DNA of 64,000 nucleotides. Origin: Antitrichia curtipendula. Taxonomy: Eukaryota; Streptophyta; Bryopsida; Hypnales; Leucodontaceae. The notes under the pieces are model-generated. The model saw only the letters and a program-made list of their open reading frames with translations. It did no database searches and was not told the DNA's origin. Below are positions 1-11,470 of the stretch, in pieces (the stretch's first letter is position 1; the number at the start of each line of letters is the position of its first letter). The translations under genes and the position numbers were made by a program. The DNA lies in NCBI GenBank assembly GCA_951230915.1, contig OX579638.1, positions 16,014,696 to 16,078,695 on the forward strand, in the 5' to 3' direction.

Positions 1-53
1 GTACCTACAATGATGATGACAATGATTGTAGCTTAGATGAGGAGTAGCATACT

Positions 54-520
54 CTAGAGCTTATTGATCAAACAATCAAATTGGTGGTCTACTTTTTCTA
101 GCAGCTCATTTGTTCTCTTAAAAAATTTCATCAAACATGTGCTAGTTCCTACCATTTTCTCAAAGATAACAATGGCTCTATCATGAAAGTTTTGTTTACC
201 TTTTGATGGTGGTGTAGAAATGGTTGTTGGAGTCGGTGCACTCTCCACATCCGGGGCTGAATCGGTCTAACTTTATATTATCTGTGGTTGTAGCCGAGAC
301 ATGCTTCATGATTTGCCCAGCTTGGTGATACCATTCATCTAGAGCATTATAGAATTTTCTCTCTTGCCGATTATTGCCATAAATGCCATTGGCCATTTTG
401 TCTTATTTATAAGAATAAAAAATGGCCTTGAATTTCTTACGGCATGCCACAACAATGCAGTTGAATTTAAGTAGCATGACAAGCATTTGAGCACGGATGA
501 AACGGCATCGGAAGAACAAT
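54..520 (-). pseudogene. Decayed trihelix / Myb-SANT-like DNA-binding protein fragment
   Basis: Read on the minus strand, the segment gives a basic stretch (CRKKFKAIFYSYK), then a stop codon, then NGIYGNNRQERKFYNALDEW, and after a one-base frame change ESAPTPTTISTPPSKGKQ followed by an acidic/basic helix ending at a natural stop (FDCLINKL). Order and spacing resemble plant Myb/SANT-like (trihelix, L10-interacting-MYB type) proteins, many of which derive from PIF/Harbinger-associated genes. The first helix of the domain is missing: a stop lies just upstream. One in-frame stop, one frameshift and 5' truncation make it a relic. The family assignment rests on remembered pattern only and is tentative. 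Confidence 0.35.
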
Positions 521-1491
521 TATAGCACATGTTCTCACTGTGAAATAAGGACTATGTAGGATATAAATGAGAAAAGAAGTTAACATTCATCAAGGAGAGG
601 AAGTAGGTGGAGGGTTTGTTTATATTACACAAACTCTTGTATTGTAGAGGTGGAGAGTAGGTCTCACACCCCACAGGCAATACAACATTTGCATATATAA
701 TGGGGGGAAGGGCGAAGGGCGAAGGCAAAGGCCTTTAGGTCCCTAATTGGCCCAATCCTCAATTCAAATTTTTTGTGGAAAAATCTAAATTAGGGTAGAA
801 ATTTCATACCTTGTTTTTTTTTCATTTTTGATCAATTCAGACTCCATCTCCCCCTTCAATGCAATCAATTGAAACACCTCCGAGTCCTCCCACATTTGAT
901 TTGCCTCTTCTCCTTCGACTTTTCCTTCAATTTTCACTGGGGGTTTTTTTTTTGGAGTTTTTTTTTTTCCGGAACAACCTTTTGCTCAAGAGCAACTTTC
1001 TTTTTGGAAGATCTTGTAATCTCACAATTGCCTCCTTTGACGACCCTCTCTTCTATCCTTGCAACATTTATCTCTTGACTCTCTTCTACTCTCTTCTCTC
1101 TATTTTCAATTGAAAATGGTTGAAATGCTCTGTATGAAATTGGAGTCAAAAATTTCTGACCCCATCAAAGGTTGTAGAAGAAAGGATCTTGAGAGAAATT
1201 GTCCATCTTCTCTACTTGCAAAAAAATGAGAGAGCTAACAAATAGCAAAGAGATGCAAAAAAATTGAGCGATTTCTATCAAGATGCACAAGAAAAAGAGA
1301 GAAGAAGAAGAAGAAGGCACATCCTATTTGTTGCCTTGTAGAAACAATCCGTTCAGATCTATCAGCTGAGGTCTTATCAGTTTTTTATTTTTTTTATTTT
1401 TATTTTTTTCAAAATTCGATGGCCTTTCAACCAAAGTTTGGATTCACATTTTTGCTCAACCCGAACTCACGTCAAGAGTCCATCACCATGT
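521..1491. other. AT-rich intergenic stretch, no gene seen
   Basis: Contains poly-T/poly-A runs and a purine-rich patch near 1300. Open frames here are short and of low complexity (Phe/Leu-rich from T-runs). I see no splice-bounded exon or repeat boundary. Confidence 0.5.
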
Positions 1492-1807
1492 CATTACATG
1501 TTTTTCAGCCCATGTGGAAGGTTGCGAGTTGCCCAGGGTTCCCAGACTCTCGAACTGTCTGGAACTGCGCCGCAGCAGCTGCGTGATGCGGCAAAGGGAC
1601 TGCCAAGTCATATAATTTATTATTTTTTTCCAAAAATAAATAATAATAAATTAGTTCATCTTTTTTTTTCTTTTTTAAGATTTAAAGTTTTTTTTTTTTT
1701 TTTTTCAAAAATAAAAATTCTGACAGCAGACATTCTTTTACTACCAGGAGAACAACGCCAGGAACAGGCTCGAAATGGCCCTCCAGACCCCCAAAAAACA
1801 TCTAATG
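1492..1807. mobile_element. Short GC-ended inverted-repeat element (copy 1)
   Basis: Left end CATTACATGTTTTTCAG and right end ...CATCTAATG are imperfect inverted repeats, continuing inward into GC-rich arms (around 1510-1600 and 1740-1795) separated by long A/T runs. The same plan, with near-perfect ends, recurs at 6404-6735: both copies carry GCGAGTT, a CTG-rich block with GCGCC.CGCAGCAG, then A/T runs, then TCTGACAGC and GAAA(T/C)GGCCCTCC. No coding capacity. Target duplication not resolved. Confidence 0.6.
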
Positions 1808-1999
1808 AGGCATTTTTCTGACATATTGTCAGTTTTGAGGTTGACAGACTTTGGATTGTGCCTCCTAGTGAGAAGGCTCGAGAGGTCGAATTATGGGATT
1901 TCTGAAATTTCATTGGTTGAAATCGACGGACTCTCAATCTTGTGCTGTAGTGTGAAGCGACCCTCAGATAGATCTTTGAAATAATATTTTGAGAAAATT

Positions 2000-2157
2000 A
2001 TGAAGTGGAATCGGACTTCAGCAATGATGTGGATTGATGGGGGGAGTTTTAGGTGTGGTGTTGCTGTTTGGGAGCTTGATGGGGAACAGTGATGCATTCG
2101 ATTACAGTGATGGGCTGGAGAAGTCGCTCACAGTCTATGAGGGCCAGCGATCGGAGG
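2000..2157 (+). pseudogene. GH9 endo-1,4-beta-glucanase first-exon fragment
   Basis: From an ATG at 2000 an open frame encodes a signal-peptide-like N-terminus (hydrophobic core GVLGVVLLFGSLMG, about residues 14-27) followed by AFDYSDGLEKSLTVYEGQRS. This matches the conserved start of the catalytic domain of plant glycosyl hydrolase family 9 endoglucanases (FDY.DAL.KSI.FFEGQRSG). After EGQRS the frame runs into a small transposon (2158-2451) and the expected continuation (the LP..QR..WRGDS block) is absent here and downstream. So this is a truncated first exon, not a working gene. GC content is higher than the surroundings, as expected of former coding DNA. Confidence 0.5.
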
Positions 2158-2451
2158 CTGTTAAAGCAACCCTTTAAGAGCTGATTGCATTTTGAGGGAA
2201 GCTAAACTCTTTGAAACAATTTTCAAGAAATTTTACTAGGAAGAAAAATGGAATTGGCATCTAATCCAAGTTGTTTCATATTTTTGGGACCTTTGTTGAA
2301 TTAGTTACAAATTTTTGAAGTTGAAACGTAGTGGTTTCTAAAGTGCCCCCCCTCCTTAAATGTACAATGTTGGTACATTGAAGAAAGTAAAATGTACCTC
2401 TGTGTTAGAAGTTGCTTTTAGAGCCAAGTCACTTTTAGAACCACCTACCTT
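2158..2451 (+). mobile_element. Small TIR element, AAGGTAGG family (copy 1)
   Basis: Shares its whole length with copies at 8982-9294 (opposite strand) and about 62030-62350: GGCATCTAA(T/C)CCAAGTTGTTTCATATTTTT, TGTACA.T.TTGGTACATTGAAGAAA and TGTGTTAGAAGT(T/C)GCTTTTAG blocks occur in the same order. The right end reads AACCACCTACCTT, the reverse complement of the AAGGTAGG terminus seen intact at 8982. The left terminus is degraded at the junction with the GH9 fragment. No ORF is conserved between copies. Confidence 0.6.
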
Positions 2452-2581
2452 AAACTTCTTTCATGGTTGAAGGAATTAGGACTTATTGTTAACAAGGGAT
2501 TCATGGTTTTAATATGGTAATTTGATGGATTGTATAGTTACAATTGAAACTCATAGAATTTGGTACGTATGTTGAACGGGC

Positions 2582-2602
2582 ACTTGGTCCTTTAGGGGTT
2601 AA
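2582..2602 (-). mobile_element. Solo end of a TTAA-flanked transposon
   Basis: GGTCCTTTAGGGGTTAA matches the terminus of the elements at 12721-13622 and 39924-40866, but nothing of their interior is recognisable upstream. Probably a remnant. Confidence 0.4.
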
Positions 2603-2653
2603 TGGCAATGAGGTAGAAATTTAGGTAAATTTTTTTTTTTTTTTTGCAGTCCT

Positions 2654-2685
2654 TTACCACACATTGTGCAGTTATTGTGTGGTAA
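2654..2685. repeat. Perfect 10-bp hairpin
   Basis: TTACCACACA and TGTGTGGTAA flank a 12-base loop. Could be part of a decayed MITE; no other copy noticed. Confidence 0.4.
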
Positions 2686-3679
2686 TAAGGGAGGCAATAC
2701 ATTTTTTTTTATTACTTAAGCAATTATACATATCTACAAGATGGATTTCTTTGGTGGGATTTTTTCTTTCATATGTAGGAATAGAATTTGGAAGGTTTTC
2801 ATAATTTTTTAGATTTTTATTTCTCAAAACATAATTACTATGAATTTCTTATTTGAAGACTATGGTTGATCTGTACTAGTCATATAGACCTTCAGCTTTC
2901 GACCAAGGGTTGATTGCAAAATTCAACAAGGGCTGGTTGCAATATTGAGAGTCTTGTAGCCGATCATAGTGCACCAAGAACTGTGCTATAATTTATCATT
3001 GTTCATTACTTCCTCCATAGAAAGAGAACAACCTGCATTGCCAGAATGGGGGACTGATCAAGAATGGGTTGCCTCTCTTACGTAGATTCAATTTAACGGG
3101 ATTTGGAATTTGTCTTGCTTATTTGATTGCTTATCATTGATTTAGAGAATTTGTTGAATGTCACCAAAATATTAAGCTGAGGGGAATATGATAGAACCAC
3201 CTATAATCGACCACTTAAGCAATTATGTGCATGTTCTAGAGCAATATGAGGCAAGGTAAATTTTTTACCGTGTAGGAAGATAGAGATCACAAGGATTGCA
3301 AATTTTTTTGGTAACTTTATGCCTTGAATTGAAATTACTTTGAGTTTTGGAAGCCAAAAGTTGGCCTAGATTAATACCCAACATATAGACTCTCCCAATT
3401 GTGATCATTCAAGAACTACTTTCCTCTTCACTACTTCCTACTTTCTTGCTCAATACTCTGGAACATGTGTCATGATCTTACTAGTCCTAACCTTGAAAAA
3501 GAGAATAAGAAACCGTTCCAAACTTTGGTTGGAAATAGTTGCATTCTACAAGTTGGCTATGGATCCATAATGGAGAATGGGTGGTTCCACAATAGTTACC
3601 GGTGTGCCTTGAGCCGTTGCCACAACCAAAATAAAGTAAAGATAATGCTTTAATTTTTAATTCATTCAAACTTTGAAAT
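2686..3679. other. Intergenic, no gene recognised
   Basis: AT-rich with a T-run near 2700. The longest open frames (around 3465-3693) overlap on opposite strands and show no family motif or splice context. Confidence 0.4.
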
Positions 3680-4055
3680 TCAATAACTTTCACACTGTAA
3701 TGCGAGAGATTGTATTCTTGATATGAATAAAAACTTTATGCTTAGAGGAATGCAAGGGCTTTGTTTTGTGGCATTTGGACGTGCAAAGTGAAAGTTATTA
3801 TTTTTCCAAAATAAAAGATTTTTTTTAATTTCAAAAAATCCATAACTTTTACATTGTAGGTCCAAAGGCCACAAAACTAGCATGAATAAAAAAGCTTTAT
3901 GCTTGTAGAAGAATAGGGGCTTTGTTTGGTGGCTTTTGGACATGCAACATAAAAGTTATGATTTTTTCAAAATAAAAGATAATTTAATTCAATTTTTGAA
4001 TTGATAATTTTTTTTAAATTCCATAATTTTTGCATCATAGGTCCATGAAACAAAG
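3680..4055. repeat. Degenerate tandem repeat, period about 165-180 bp
   Basis: The block ATAACTTT.ACA.TGTA...CATGAATAAAAA(A)GCTTTATGCTTG...GGGGCTTTGTTTGGTGGC.TTTGGAC.TGCAA...AAAGTTAT occurs at about 3684-3835 and 3840-4010. A third partial start (CCATAATTTTTGCATCATAGGTCC) lies at about 4020-4045. Copies differ by many substitutions, so the array is old. Confidence 0.6.
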
Positions 4056-6349
4056 TCCGTGTATCCTTCCTTGGAAAGAGTTTTTCAATGGTTCTAAGAA
4101 CACCACCAGACATCCACAATTTTTTAGATCTTAGTGTATCAAACAAAACTAAATAGACAACCTAACAAGTTATAGATTTTTTGTCTAATGTGTATCCTTG
4201 TCTATAGGACCAAGCAATGCATGTCCAACTTGCTCTTTTAAGGAAATTTCCCCATCAAGTTAGAAATGCCTATTCTTGATAAGCATTTCAACTTAAGCAT
4301 TTCAACACTAGGTATGCAATTCTTGTTTTATATGTAGGGATCATTGGCACTAAAACGGCTTAGAGGACAACTTTTGTAAAAATGATATCAAATTAAAAAG
4401 ACCAAAATTTTAGGTGAAGACCAAACTTAAAAAAAATTAATTGTAGAAAATGTTGGGTTGCATACATATTAAAAAGAAAACTCGCAATATATATGAAGAA
4501 TTGAAACATTTATGCTTAGTCTTAAAAATTCCATAAAAATGATTTCTTCCAATTAAAATTAAAATTTTATTTAAAAAATACCAAAACTTAGGTGACTTGG
4601 CCTATGATACATGTATTCAGAAAAATTCATATAACTAGATTTTTAATGCTATTATTGTCCTCAAAAATACTCATTTTATGTATATAATTACATTTTTGGA
4701 TTCCTTATTGAAAGGACTACAAGGATTTTCTATATTAAAACAAATGATATTCCTTGAGATTGAACTAAAATGAATTATAAGTTATTATAATGAGGGCCAT
4801 ATAATATAGGAGTTGCATACCTGAGATTTTAGCCAACGTGTACATAGAAGGAAATTTGTTGAAAAACTAAGATCAATCTATACAAACACAAGGATGAATT
4901 TTTCAACAAAAATTTTCTTCCAAAAGTGAATATTTTATTCAATATAAATGTGGATTTTTCATTTGGATCCATTCTGGGCTCATAGACTCACCTATTGTGG
5001 TTAGCTTTGGCATTTATCCCTAAATAAGGACGGAAAAGAGATGAGTGGGTGAAAAGGTGCAAGCAAATAATCTTTCTCAATGAACATTGCATCCACCTAT
5101 TGTCCACAATAGGTTAGATAAAAAACCCATAACAAGGAGGCTGTCCAAAATAGATATTTTTACCTTATCTTAAAAATCGGTCGCTGAATCTGAAGTATAC
5201 TACTGCTTATGTACTTTTGAACTCGTGAATGTGCTATGCGGTAATAGGAATGGTCGTTGTCCGTTTTTTGAATTTGTATGGTAAATGGCAAGGTTACTCT
5301 ACATTCAATGGTGTCCAAATCTCTTCTTGTAAACTGGGCACTCCAAATATGCCACGTACCCTGACCACCATCTTCATGCTATGTATATCTGTAAATCAAT
5401 TATGTACCTATGTGGAAGAAATTGTTTTAGAACCAACCTTTGTTACTTCATAACTTTTGCATACTCTATCTAAATGCCATGTCTTTGGTGTGTTGGAACT
5501 TTCTTCAAGTGCCTTCAACAAAATATAAAAATTTGACTAGTCCAATAATAGTAACTAGGCATATAACCCACCTTACATTCTTTAAGCACCGTATAAATGA
5601 ACTATTCCCTTTGTCCCTCCAAAAACCTTCACCACAAGGGATTATTTATGTTTCTAGTCTTTGCGATAGTGATAGTGATACATGCATTCAAGAACTAATA
5701 ATCCATCTCCTAGATATATGCAAAATCTTTAGCTCATGCACAGTCATTTAGGCACCCAAAATCCATGCGGAAAGTAAAATATTTGAGCATTGTTCATAAA
5801 TGTTGCCAAATCATCATTCTTGATGATGTAAAGGTTGGTGGCAATAATGGGATTCTAAAAATATTTGTTTTCAATCTAAGTACTTGCAAAAAATAAACCT
5901 AGTCTTTTCATAAACAATCTTCATAGCGCCTAAGTGGTCATGAATCCATCATCAACACAACTTTTTGAGGAAGTAGCAAGTACAAGGGGTCTCATTTGGA
6001 CAAGACCAAGCTTGTTAGGAGGGGAATGCTCCCTAATCGCTTGCCAGTTGCTCCCACGTGATCATTCAACATGGCCAACGCTTATTCAACAGTCAAAATC
6101 AATAAATGGAGTTTATTAGTGGGACACAAATTGTGCCTAATTTGGAGGTTTTTAGAGGGACAAAGGAAATATGAATTTTTAAAGTGCTAATAAACTATAG
6201 ATTCTCTAAGTGCTGAGATTAGTTGTATCCAAAAATAATTCTAGTTGCTTACAAATAGAAGGAGTATTTTTTAGGCAAGAATATGTAGAAGTTGATTCAA
6301 AAAAAGGGTCATAGTTAGACCTTAAAGTCAAATCAATTTTTGCGTATAT
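4056..6349. other. Intergenic, no gene recognised
   Basis: AT-rich. Short open frames at 5229-5453, 5440-5751 and 5934-6119 have no recognisable domain and look like chance. No TIR boundary was found by eye. Confidence 0.4.
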
Positions 6350-6353
6350 AAGT

Positions 6354-7418
6354 GGGTGATTGCAAGAAACACTTGTCCTATTTCTTGTCCCCTTGCTCTT
6401 GGCATTAGAAAAAATTTGGGGCTAAGGGAGGGCCGCGAGTTCCCATGAGTTCTCCCCAAGTTCTGCGCAGTCCCTGACTGCTGAAACTGCGCCACCGCAG
6501 CAGGGTGACATGGCCGAACTTCGGCCACATCAGATTTTTTTTTTTTTTAAATTCAAAAAAAAAAAAAAAAAAAAAAAATTTCTTGAAACGAAATTTGGAA
6601 AACAAAATTTTTTTTTTCAAATTTTTTTTTTTTTTAATTTTTTTTTCTGACAGCCCATATCACTGTTCACAGCATGGGGACAGATTGGGGAACGGGCCTG
6701 AAACGGCCCTCCCTTGGCCCCAAATTTTTTCTAATGACAAGTGGATTTTGGCTGTAACTTTTGCATCGTATATCCGTTTTTTATGAAATTTGAAGTGAAG
6801 GTACACATAAAAGTTTCAGAAATTTTGTATCTTTTTTCCAATTTTTCAAAATTTATTTACTATTTTTAAACTGCCCCTGATTGGATGTCTACCTTGGCCA
6901 TTTTAGGGGTTTTGAGTCCTATTTTTGATCCAAAAATACGAATTTGAAAGTGAAAATTGAGAAACAAGGAGTTATACTAAATTTACACAAGACTATGAAG
7001 AGATTTTCTAAAAATAGTAAAGTATCCACCTTCCACATGTGCTCAAAGTGCACTACCTATGTACACGTGCAAAGAACACAATTTTTATTTTCCAAAAATA
7101 AAAAATAGTGAAAAAGGAGAACCTACAAGTAAGGAAAATGGCTATTTTTTTTTTGAATTATTTGAATTATTTTACTGTTTTCTAAAAATAAACTCAAAAG
7201 TATCTATTTTCTTCTATTTTCCTAGGCCTCTTTTTTTGTGCATAACTTTTAGAGATAAATTTTTCTAGACTTCAATTTTCACATGTATACTTTTTTGAGT
7301 GCTTTACAAATTATCCATATTTTATTTTATTTTTAAAAAACTTATTGCAAAAGGTCATAGTACTCCAGTACTACGGCCATTTTGGCCAGAAAATGGCAGG
7401 TGTTTCTTGCAACTACCC
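6354..7418. mobile_element. TIR transposon with 4-bp target duplication AAGT
   Basis: Left end GGGTGATTGCAAGAAACAC and right end GTGTTTCTTGCAACTACCC are inverted repeats (about 17 of 19). The flanks carry AAGT directly before (6350-6353) and after (7419-7422) the element. A diverged full-length relative lies at 54613-55328 with the same interior blocks (ACTTTTGC.T.GTAT, TTGGATGTCTACCTT, ATTTTTGATC.AAAAAT). The interior is non-coding, so the element is non-autonomous. It is 1,065 bp only because a 332-bp inverted-repeat element (6404-6735) sits inside; without it about 733 bp, close to the 716 bp of the other copy. Confidence 0.7.
6404..6735. mobile_element. Nested GC-ended inverted-repeat element (copy 2)
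   Basis: ATTAGAAAAAATTTGGGGC followed by (T/C)AAGGGAGGGCCG is repeated in inverse at the right end with one mismatch over about 32 bp. The 54613-55328 relative of the host element lacks this block, giving an approximate empty site. Inside are GC-rich arms and very long A and T runs (6535-6580, 6610-6646). Flanks TGGCA/TGACA could be a 5-bp duplication with one mismatch, but this is not certain. Confidence 0.65.
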
Positions 7419-7657
7419 AAGTGTATAACTTTGTTGTTGATGTATCCATGTCATTAAATTAAGTTCAATTCATATTGGCTATTGTTTGAGTTTATTTGGA
7501 ATATTGATTCCAAAAATTGATAATTCAATTTGTGCTTTGTTTAATTTTCACTTTTGATTTTCTGTTATTACAACTTGATTTAGGCATTTATTTTTATTTA
7601 TTTTTATTTTTTAGACTTAAATTCCAGGAACTACTTCTAGAAATATTATGTATTAGA

Positions 7658-7691
7658 TAACCGACGAGCCGCGGTAGCGGCGAGTAGGTTA
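7658..7691. repeat. GC-rich imperfect hairpin
   Basis: TAACCGACGAGCCGC, a four-base loop, then GCGGCGAGTAGGTTA: a 15-bp stem with three mismatches standing out from AT-rich surroundings. It lies directly beside the inverted repeat at 7698-7867 and may be one end of the same foldback element. Confidence 0.5.
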
Positions 7692-7697
7692 TTGGAC

Positions 7698-7867
7698 ATA
7701 ACTTGGTTGTTGACTATTCAATCACAACCTTTGATCTTCATGATCCAAGGGTGTGGGAAGCAAGTTGAAAGGAAAGAAGGTTATGAGTTGTAACTTGTGA
7801 TGCTAATGGTGACGGCTAGCCAATGGCATAGAGCCATCTTAGCATTGAAAAGTCAACAACTGGTTAT
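7698..7867. repeat. Foldback / inverted-repeat element
   Basis: ATAACTTGGTTGTTGACT at 7698 is mirrored by AGTCAACAACTGGTTAT ending at 7867 (about 20 of 25 paired). An inner pair (TGCTAATGG...GGCT and GAGCCATCTTAGCA) adds further stem. No second copy seen. Confidence 0.45.
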
Positions 7868-8981
7868 GAGTCTATTGCTATAATACAAAATCTAACATAA
7901 CCCTTATGCTAATTGGTCATACTTGTTATAAAGATATTATTATTGTTTTTAAAAAAAACTTCTCTAAGGAACTTTTTCTCATTATGACTCTGAGACACAA
8001 ATTACCACAATAAGCAAACATCTGTACTTTTCAAACTTCTCAACTTTACTAATGTGATCCTACTCTTGTCAAGACGGGTACTCAACAATTTAAAGAGCTA
8101 CCTAGGATCTCTAGATGATCTCTTAATAACAGATTTGACAACAGTACTGCACCTTAGGCCTTAAAGTGCGTGATACAAGCAATAATACTAAAAGTGGGTA
8201 AGCCACTTTCCTGGTTGAAATGATTGCTACAGAATAAGGTAGGAAGCTCGAATTTTCGATGGTCATTTACAATCGACCATATAGGGGGTTAAAATCAATC
8301 ATGACAGTTCTGAAACTAGCAAATGCTTTTAATATTCAAAAAATGACAATCAACATGCATGATTTTGAAACAATTAAGACCTTAGCATTGGTATTGTTTT
8401 AAGCGGAATTTGGTATTCTCCTAGTTCATATTAGGATGAGCATAAAAAACTATAAACTAAGACATAGGGTTTCTAAGGCTTTCCAGAGGGTATGCCTTTT
8501 ATGACGAGTCATTGGATGTTTTTAGAATAATAAGTGCTTGCTTTTAGAACGTTAGAGAACCAATCAAGACATATGTTGCATTATTTTTTGGATGCAGTTG
8601 TTATAAGCAAAGGCATGCTTGCAGTTGTCATAACTGTAGCCTAGGAACTCAAATAGCGCCCTACAGCCATGTCTGTTTGAAATTCCCTATTTAATTCAGT
8701 TGCACTCAAAAAATTCTTGAAAAATTGTCATTCGAATCCTCTCTCACTTGTGCATGTCCTGAAATTTTCACAACATCAACAGATGCACATACTTCTGTAC
8801 AGAGCTCTCTTTCTGCTTAGGTGCACGATTTAAGAGCCTCCCACCTTACAGATAGACTACATGTTCCACTTCGGACAATGTTGTGCAGAGGTTGAATACA
8901 AGCTATATGTTCGGGCGAAAAAACCTTACAAGCACTTGGCAAATTTTATTGATCTCCTTGCTTTGAGGAAGTCATATTGTA
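7868..8981. other. Intergenic, no gene recognised
   Basis: Mixed-composition sequence without long open frames or repeat boundaries that I can support. Confidence 0.4.
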
Positions 8982-9294
8982 AGGTAGGAGGTCCTAAAAT
9001 GGAGCGTGTTCTAAAACCAATCAAGCTCTAGAGGTACATTTTGCACTCTCCAATGTACAAGTGGTGTGCATTTGAGGAGGTGGTCGGTTTTACAGCCCAC
9101 AAAAATACACTTTTCTGCAACTTCAGAAATTCATAACTAATTCCACAAAGCTTCAAAAAATATGAAACAACTTGGGTTAGATGCCAATTTCTCTTGCCTT
9201 ACAAGGAAAATTTACTGAAAAATATTTTAAAAAGTTCTACCTCCCCAAAAGTCAGCTTCAGCTCTTAGATGAGCGGTTTATGGACCTCCTACCT
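8982..9294 (-). mobile_element. Small TIR element, AAGGTAGG family (copy 2)
   Basis: The best-preserved copy: AAGGTAGGAGGTCCTAAAA at the left and the inverse ...TTTATGGACCTCCTACCT at the right. Length 313 bp. The interior matches the copies at 2158-2451 and 62030-62350 in opposite orientation. A clear target duplication was not found. Confidence 0.65.
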
Positions 9295-9648
9295 CATTGG
9301 TTACAAAGATGGTACAAGAACAGAGGCCAACAAGTATTCTTTTGCTTTGTAGGAGACTCTTACCAACTCTTTAAAATTGAATTTGCTTTGGCTTTTTAGG
9401 TTGGATTGGAGATTTTCTTTGGCGAATATACAATAACAAGTAGTTGTAACTTGAAGACACCTTGTACACGTCTAATAGCACACTAATGGTTTGTTGTTTT
9501 GGCATGGATATAGGTGAGGGTTACCACCTCTTGAGGATTTTTTCAAAAAAATTCAAGCTACAAGTTTTTTGGCGTTTGAAGCACCTGTGTATCACCAACT
9601 AATATTGCTTGGGTTTTTCTAATCCAGAGCATTGGTTGATAGTCTTGT

Positions 9649-10574
9649 TTAATCCCTAGAGGCCCAAGGCCTTTCTTCTGCCAAAAAACACTCAAAACTG
9701 CCATTTCTGTAGCAAAGAGTAAAAAAATTTGAAAAATGTTGTTCTTTCACATCTAACCGTAGGATCTTACACCTAACTAGTATAATAATGTGTGGAAATT
9801 TTTTAAGAAGTTTTGACCGCACAGATTGCAAGATATCTGCATTTAAAGTGAAAAAAACAAGTTTTTTAGCACATTGCAGGACTAGATTTTTTGACTTCAA
9901 ACATTTTTAACTTAAAATTTTTGCATTACAGCATTTTGAGCTTTAAATCTTTATAGTAGAGAATTGAGTTGAGAGTTTAGGGAAAAAAAATTTCAAAAAA
10001 ATTTCACTATCATTCTTAAAAAAATTGTTAAGTAGAAGTAGGTACAAGATAGAAGGAAAATCTAAAATATTCATATATTTTAGATGGAATTAAAATGCAC
10101 TAATCACAATGTTGAGATTTTTCTAGCAAGTAAACTAAACAATGCAAAAAAATATTAAAATTAAATTTTTTTAAATTGCATTCAAAAATGAATCCCAGAA
10201 GTTATTTTTTTCAAGAAAATGCTCTAACTGCCCGAAAAACAAGAATGTCCATAACTTTCTCATAACAAATCCAAATGAAATGAATAAAAACTTTCCAGAT
10301 AGACAAAAACTTATTGTATGAGAAAAATATTAAAATTAAAAATTAAAAACTAAATTTTTTTTTGCTGCCTAGGCTGCCCCTTGTTGTGAGCTTATTTGGT
10401 CATAACTGTTGTTCCCAGGCACTGATTGTGAAAAGAAATTATACTCCCACAAAGCTTACCTATTTTTCTATCTCCAAAAAAAGTTTCAAAAACTCACGAC
10501 AAAAATTCAGCCCATAGGTACTTGCCCGAAATCCCATTTTTCCCCTGAAGGGACAACGGTCTTTTAGGGGTTAA
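9649..10574 (-). mobile_element. TTAA-flanked TIR transposon, subfamily 1, full length
   Basis: Starts TTAATCCCTAGAGG and ends CTTTTAGGGGTTAA: inverted ends inside TTAA on both sides, 926 bp. Subfamily 1 is defined by a subterminal hairpin (here GTTGTCCCTTCAGGGG, read on the minus strand), a CGGGCA.GTACCTA.GGGCTGAATTTTT block, and CCGTAGGATCTT... and CTTTAAATGCAGATATCTTGCAA near the other end. It has no open frame long enough for a transposase. This intact copy is the reference for the split element at 22658-23288 / 28855-30228. Confidence 0.75.
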
Positions 10575-11470
10575 GTTGTGCATACTCATAGTTTCAAACC
10601 AATGACTTGTTCTGTATTCTTGCGATAATCTTGAAATTTCAGTTTTTTCTTCACAATAGCCATATGGACTACAACGGTGAGACAAGAATAGATTACTGTT
10701 TGGTCGAAATACAATATGGAAGGTGTCTATGTACATTGGGGAATTTTTTTAAATCAACCTCTGATTTACAAAGAACTACTTTCATGATTTGTCGATTCTA
10801 CTATAGTTATGTTCTTGCTGAACTTACGTAGAATTGCTCTCTAATCTATAGAAATAGAGACAAAGATTAGACAAGTATAAACACAATGCTGGATACTACT
10901 AAATACTTGGGTATTGTTACATGATTCATTAAGGATCAATTTTTGTAGTAGAAACAAAAACCAATCTTATCCAAAAAGATGAATGTGAGTTTTGATGGAG
11001 ATTTAGAATCTTTGCTACTCAAGTGTACAACATCTACCGACTTAGGCCCCTTCCCTTCTGCTGATATCTATATTCTTCTAAAAAAACTCGCAGCAAATTT
11101 TTTTTGGAATATTTGAAGCAGGTAGGCAAGTACTACAAGCCCTCTGTCCTACGCATCTCTATCTAGAAAAATGTATGGTTACTTTGAATCTATCAGGGAA
11201 GTTGAAACAAAACCCCTTTTTTTTTCCTGAGCAATGCTAAAGTAATTATATCTAAAATTGTCCAGAATAACAACTAATTATGGTTGACATTATAAAACTC
11301 TCCAAGCGTTTGTTGGATTTTATTGGAAGTCAAAAAATAATGTGCATAAAATATAAATTTGCAAAGTGTTGAAAATAAATGCACTCAAAATTGCTCTTAG
11401 GCGCCCTTGAAAAGAATTTGTATAGTTTAGGGCAATCATCTATAGGGGCGTTTTTAGAAGCTAGTTGAAA
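10575..11470. other. Intergenic, no gene recognised
   Basis: No convincing exon. Short frames near 10607-10831 overlap the transposon edge and look accidental. Confidence 0.4.

Noticed and set aside
934..1149. Open frames in the T-rich stretch at 859-1149
   Set aside because: Overlapping frames on both strands with low-complexity Phe/Leu or Lys/Glu composition produced by homopolymer runs.
6505..6786. Open frames across the A/T runs at 6405-6786
   Set aside because: They are poly-Phe/poly-Lys translations of a transposon's homopolymer core.
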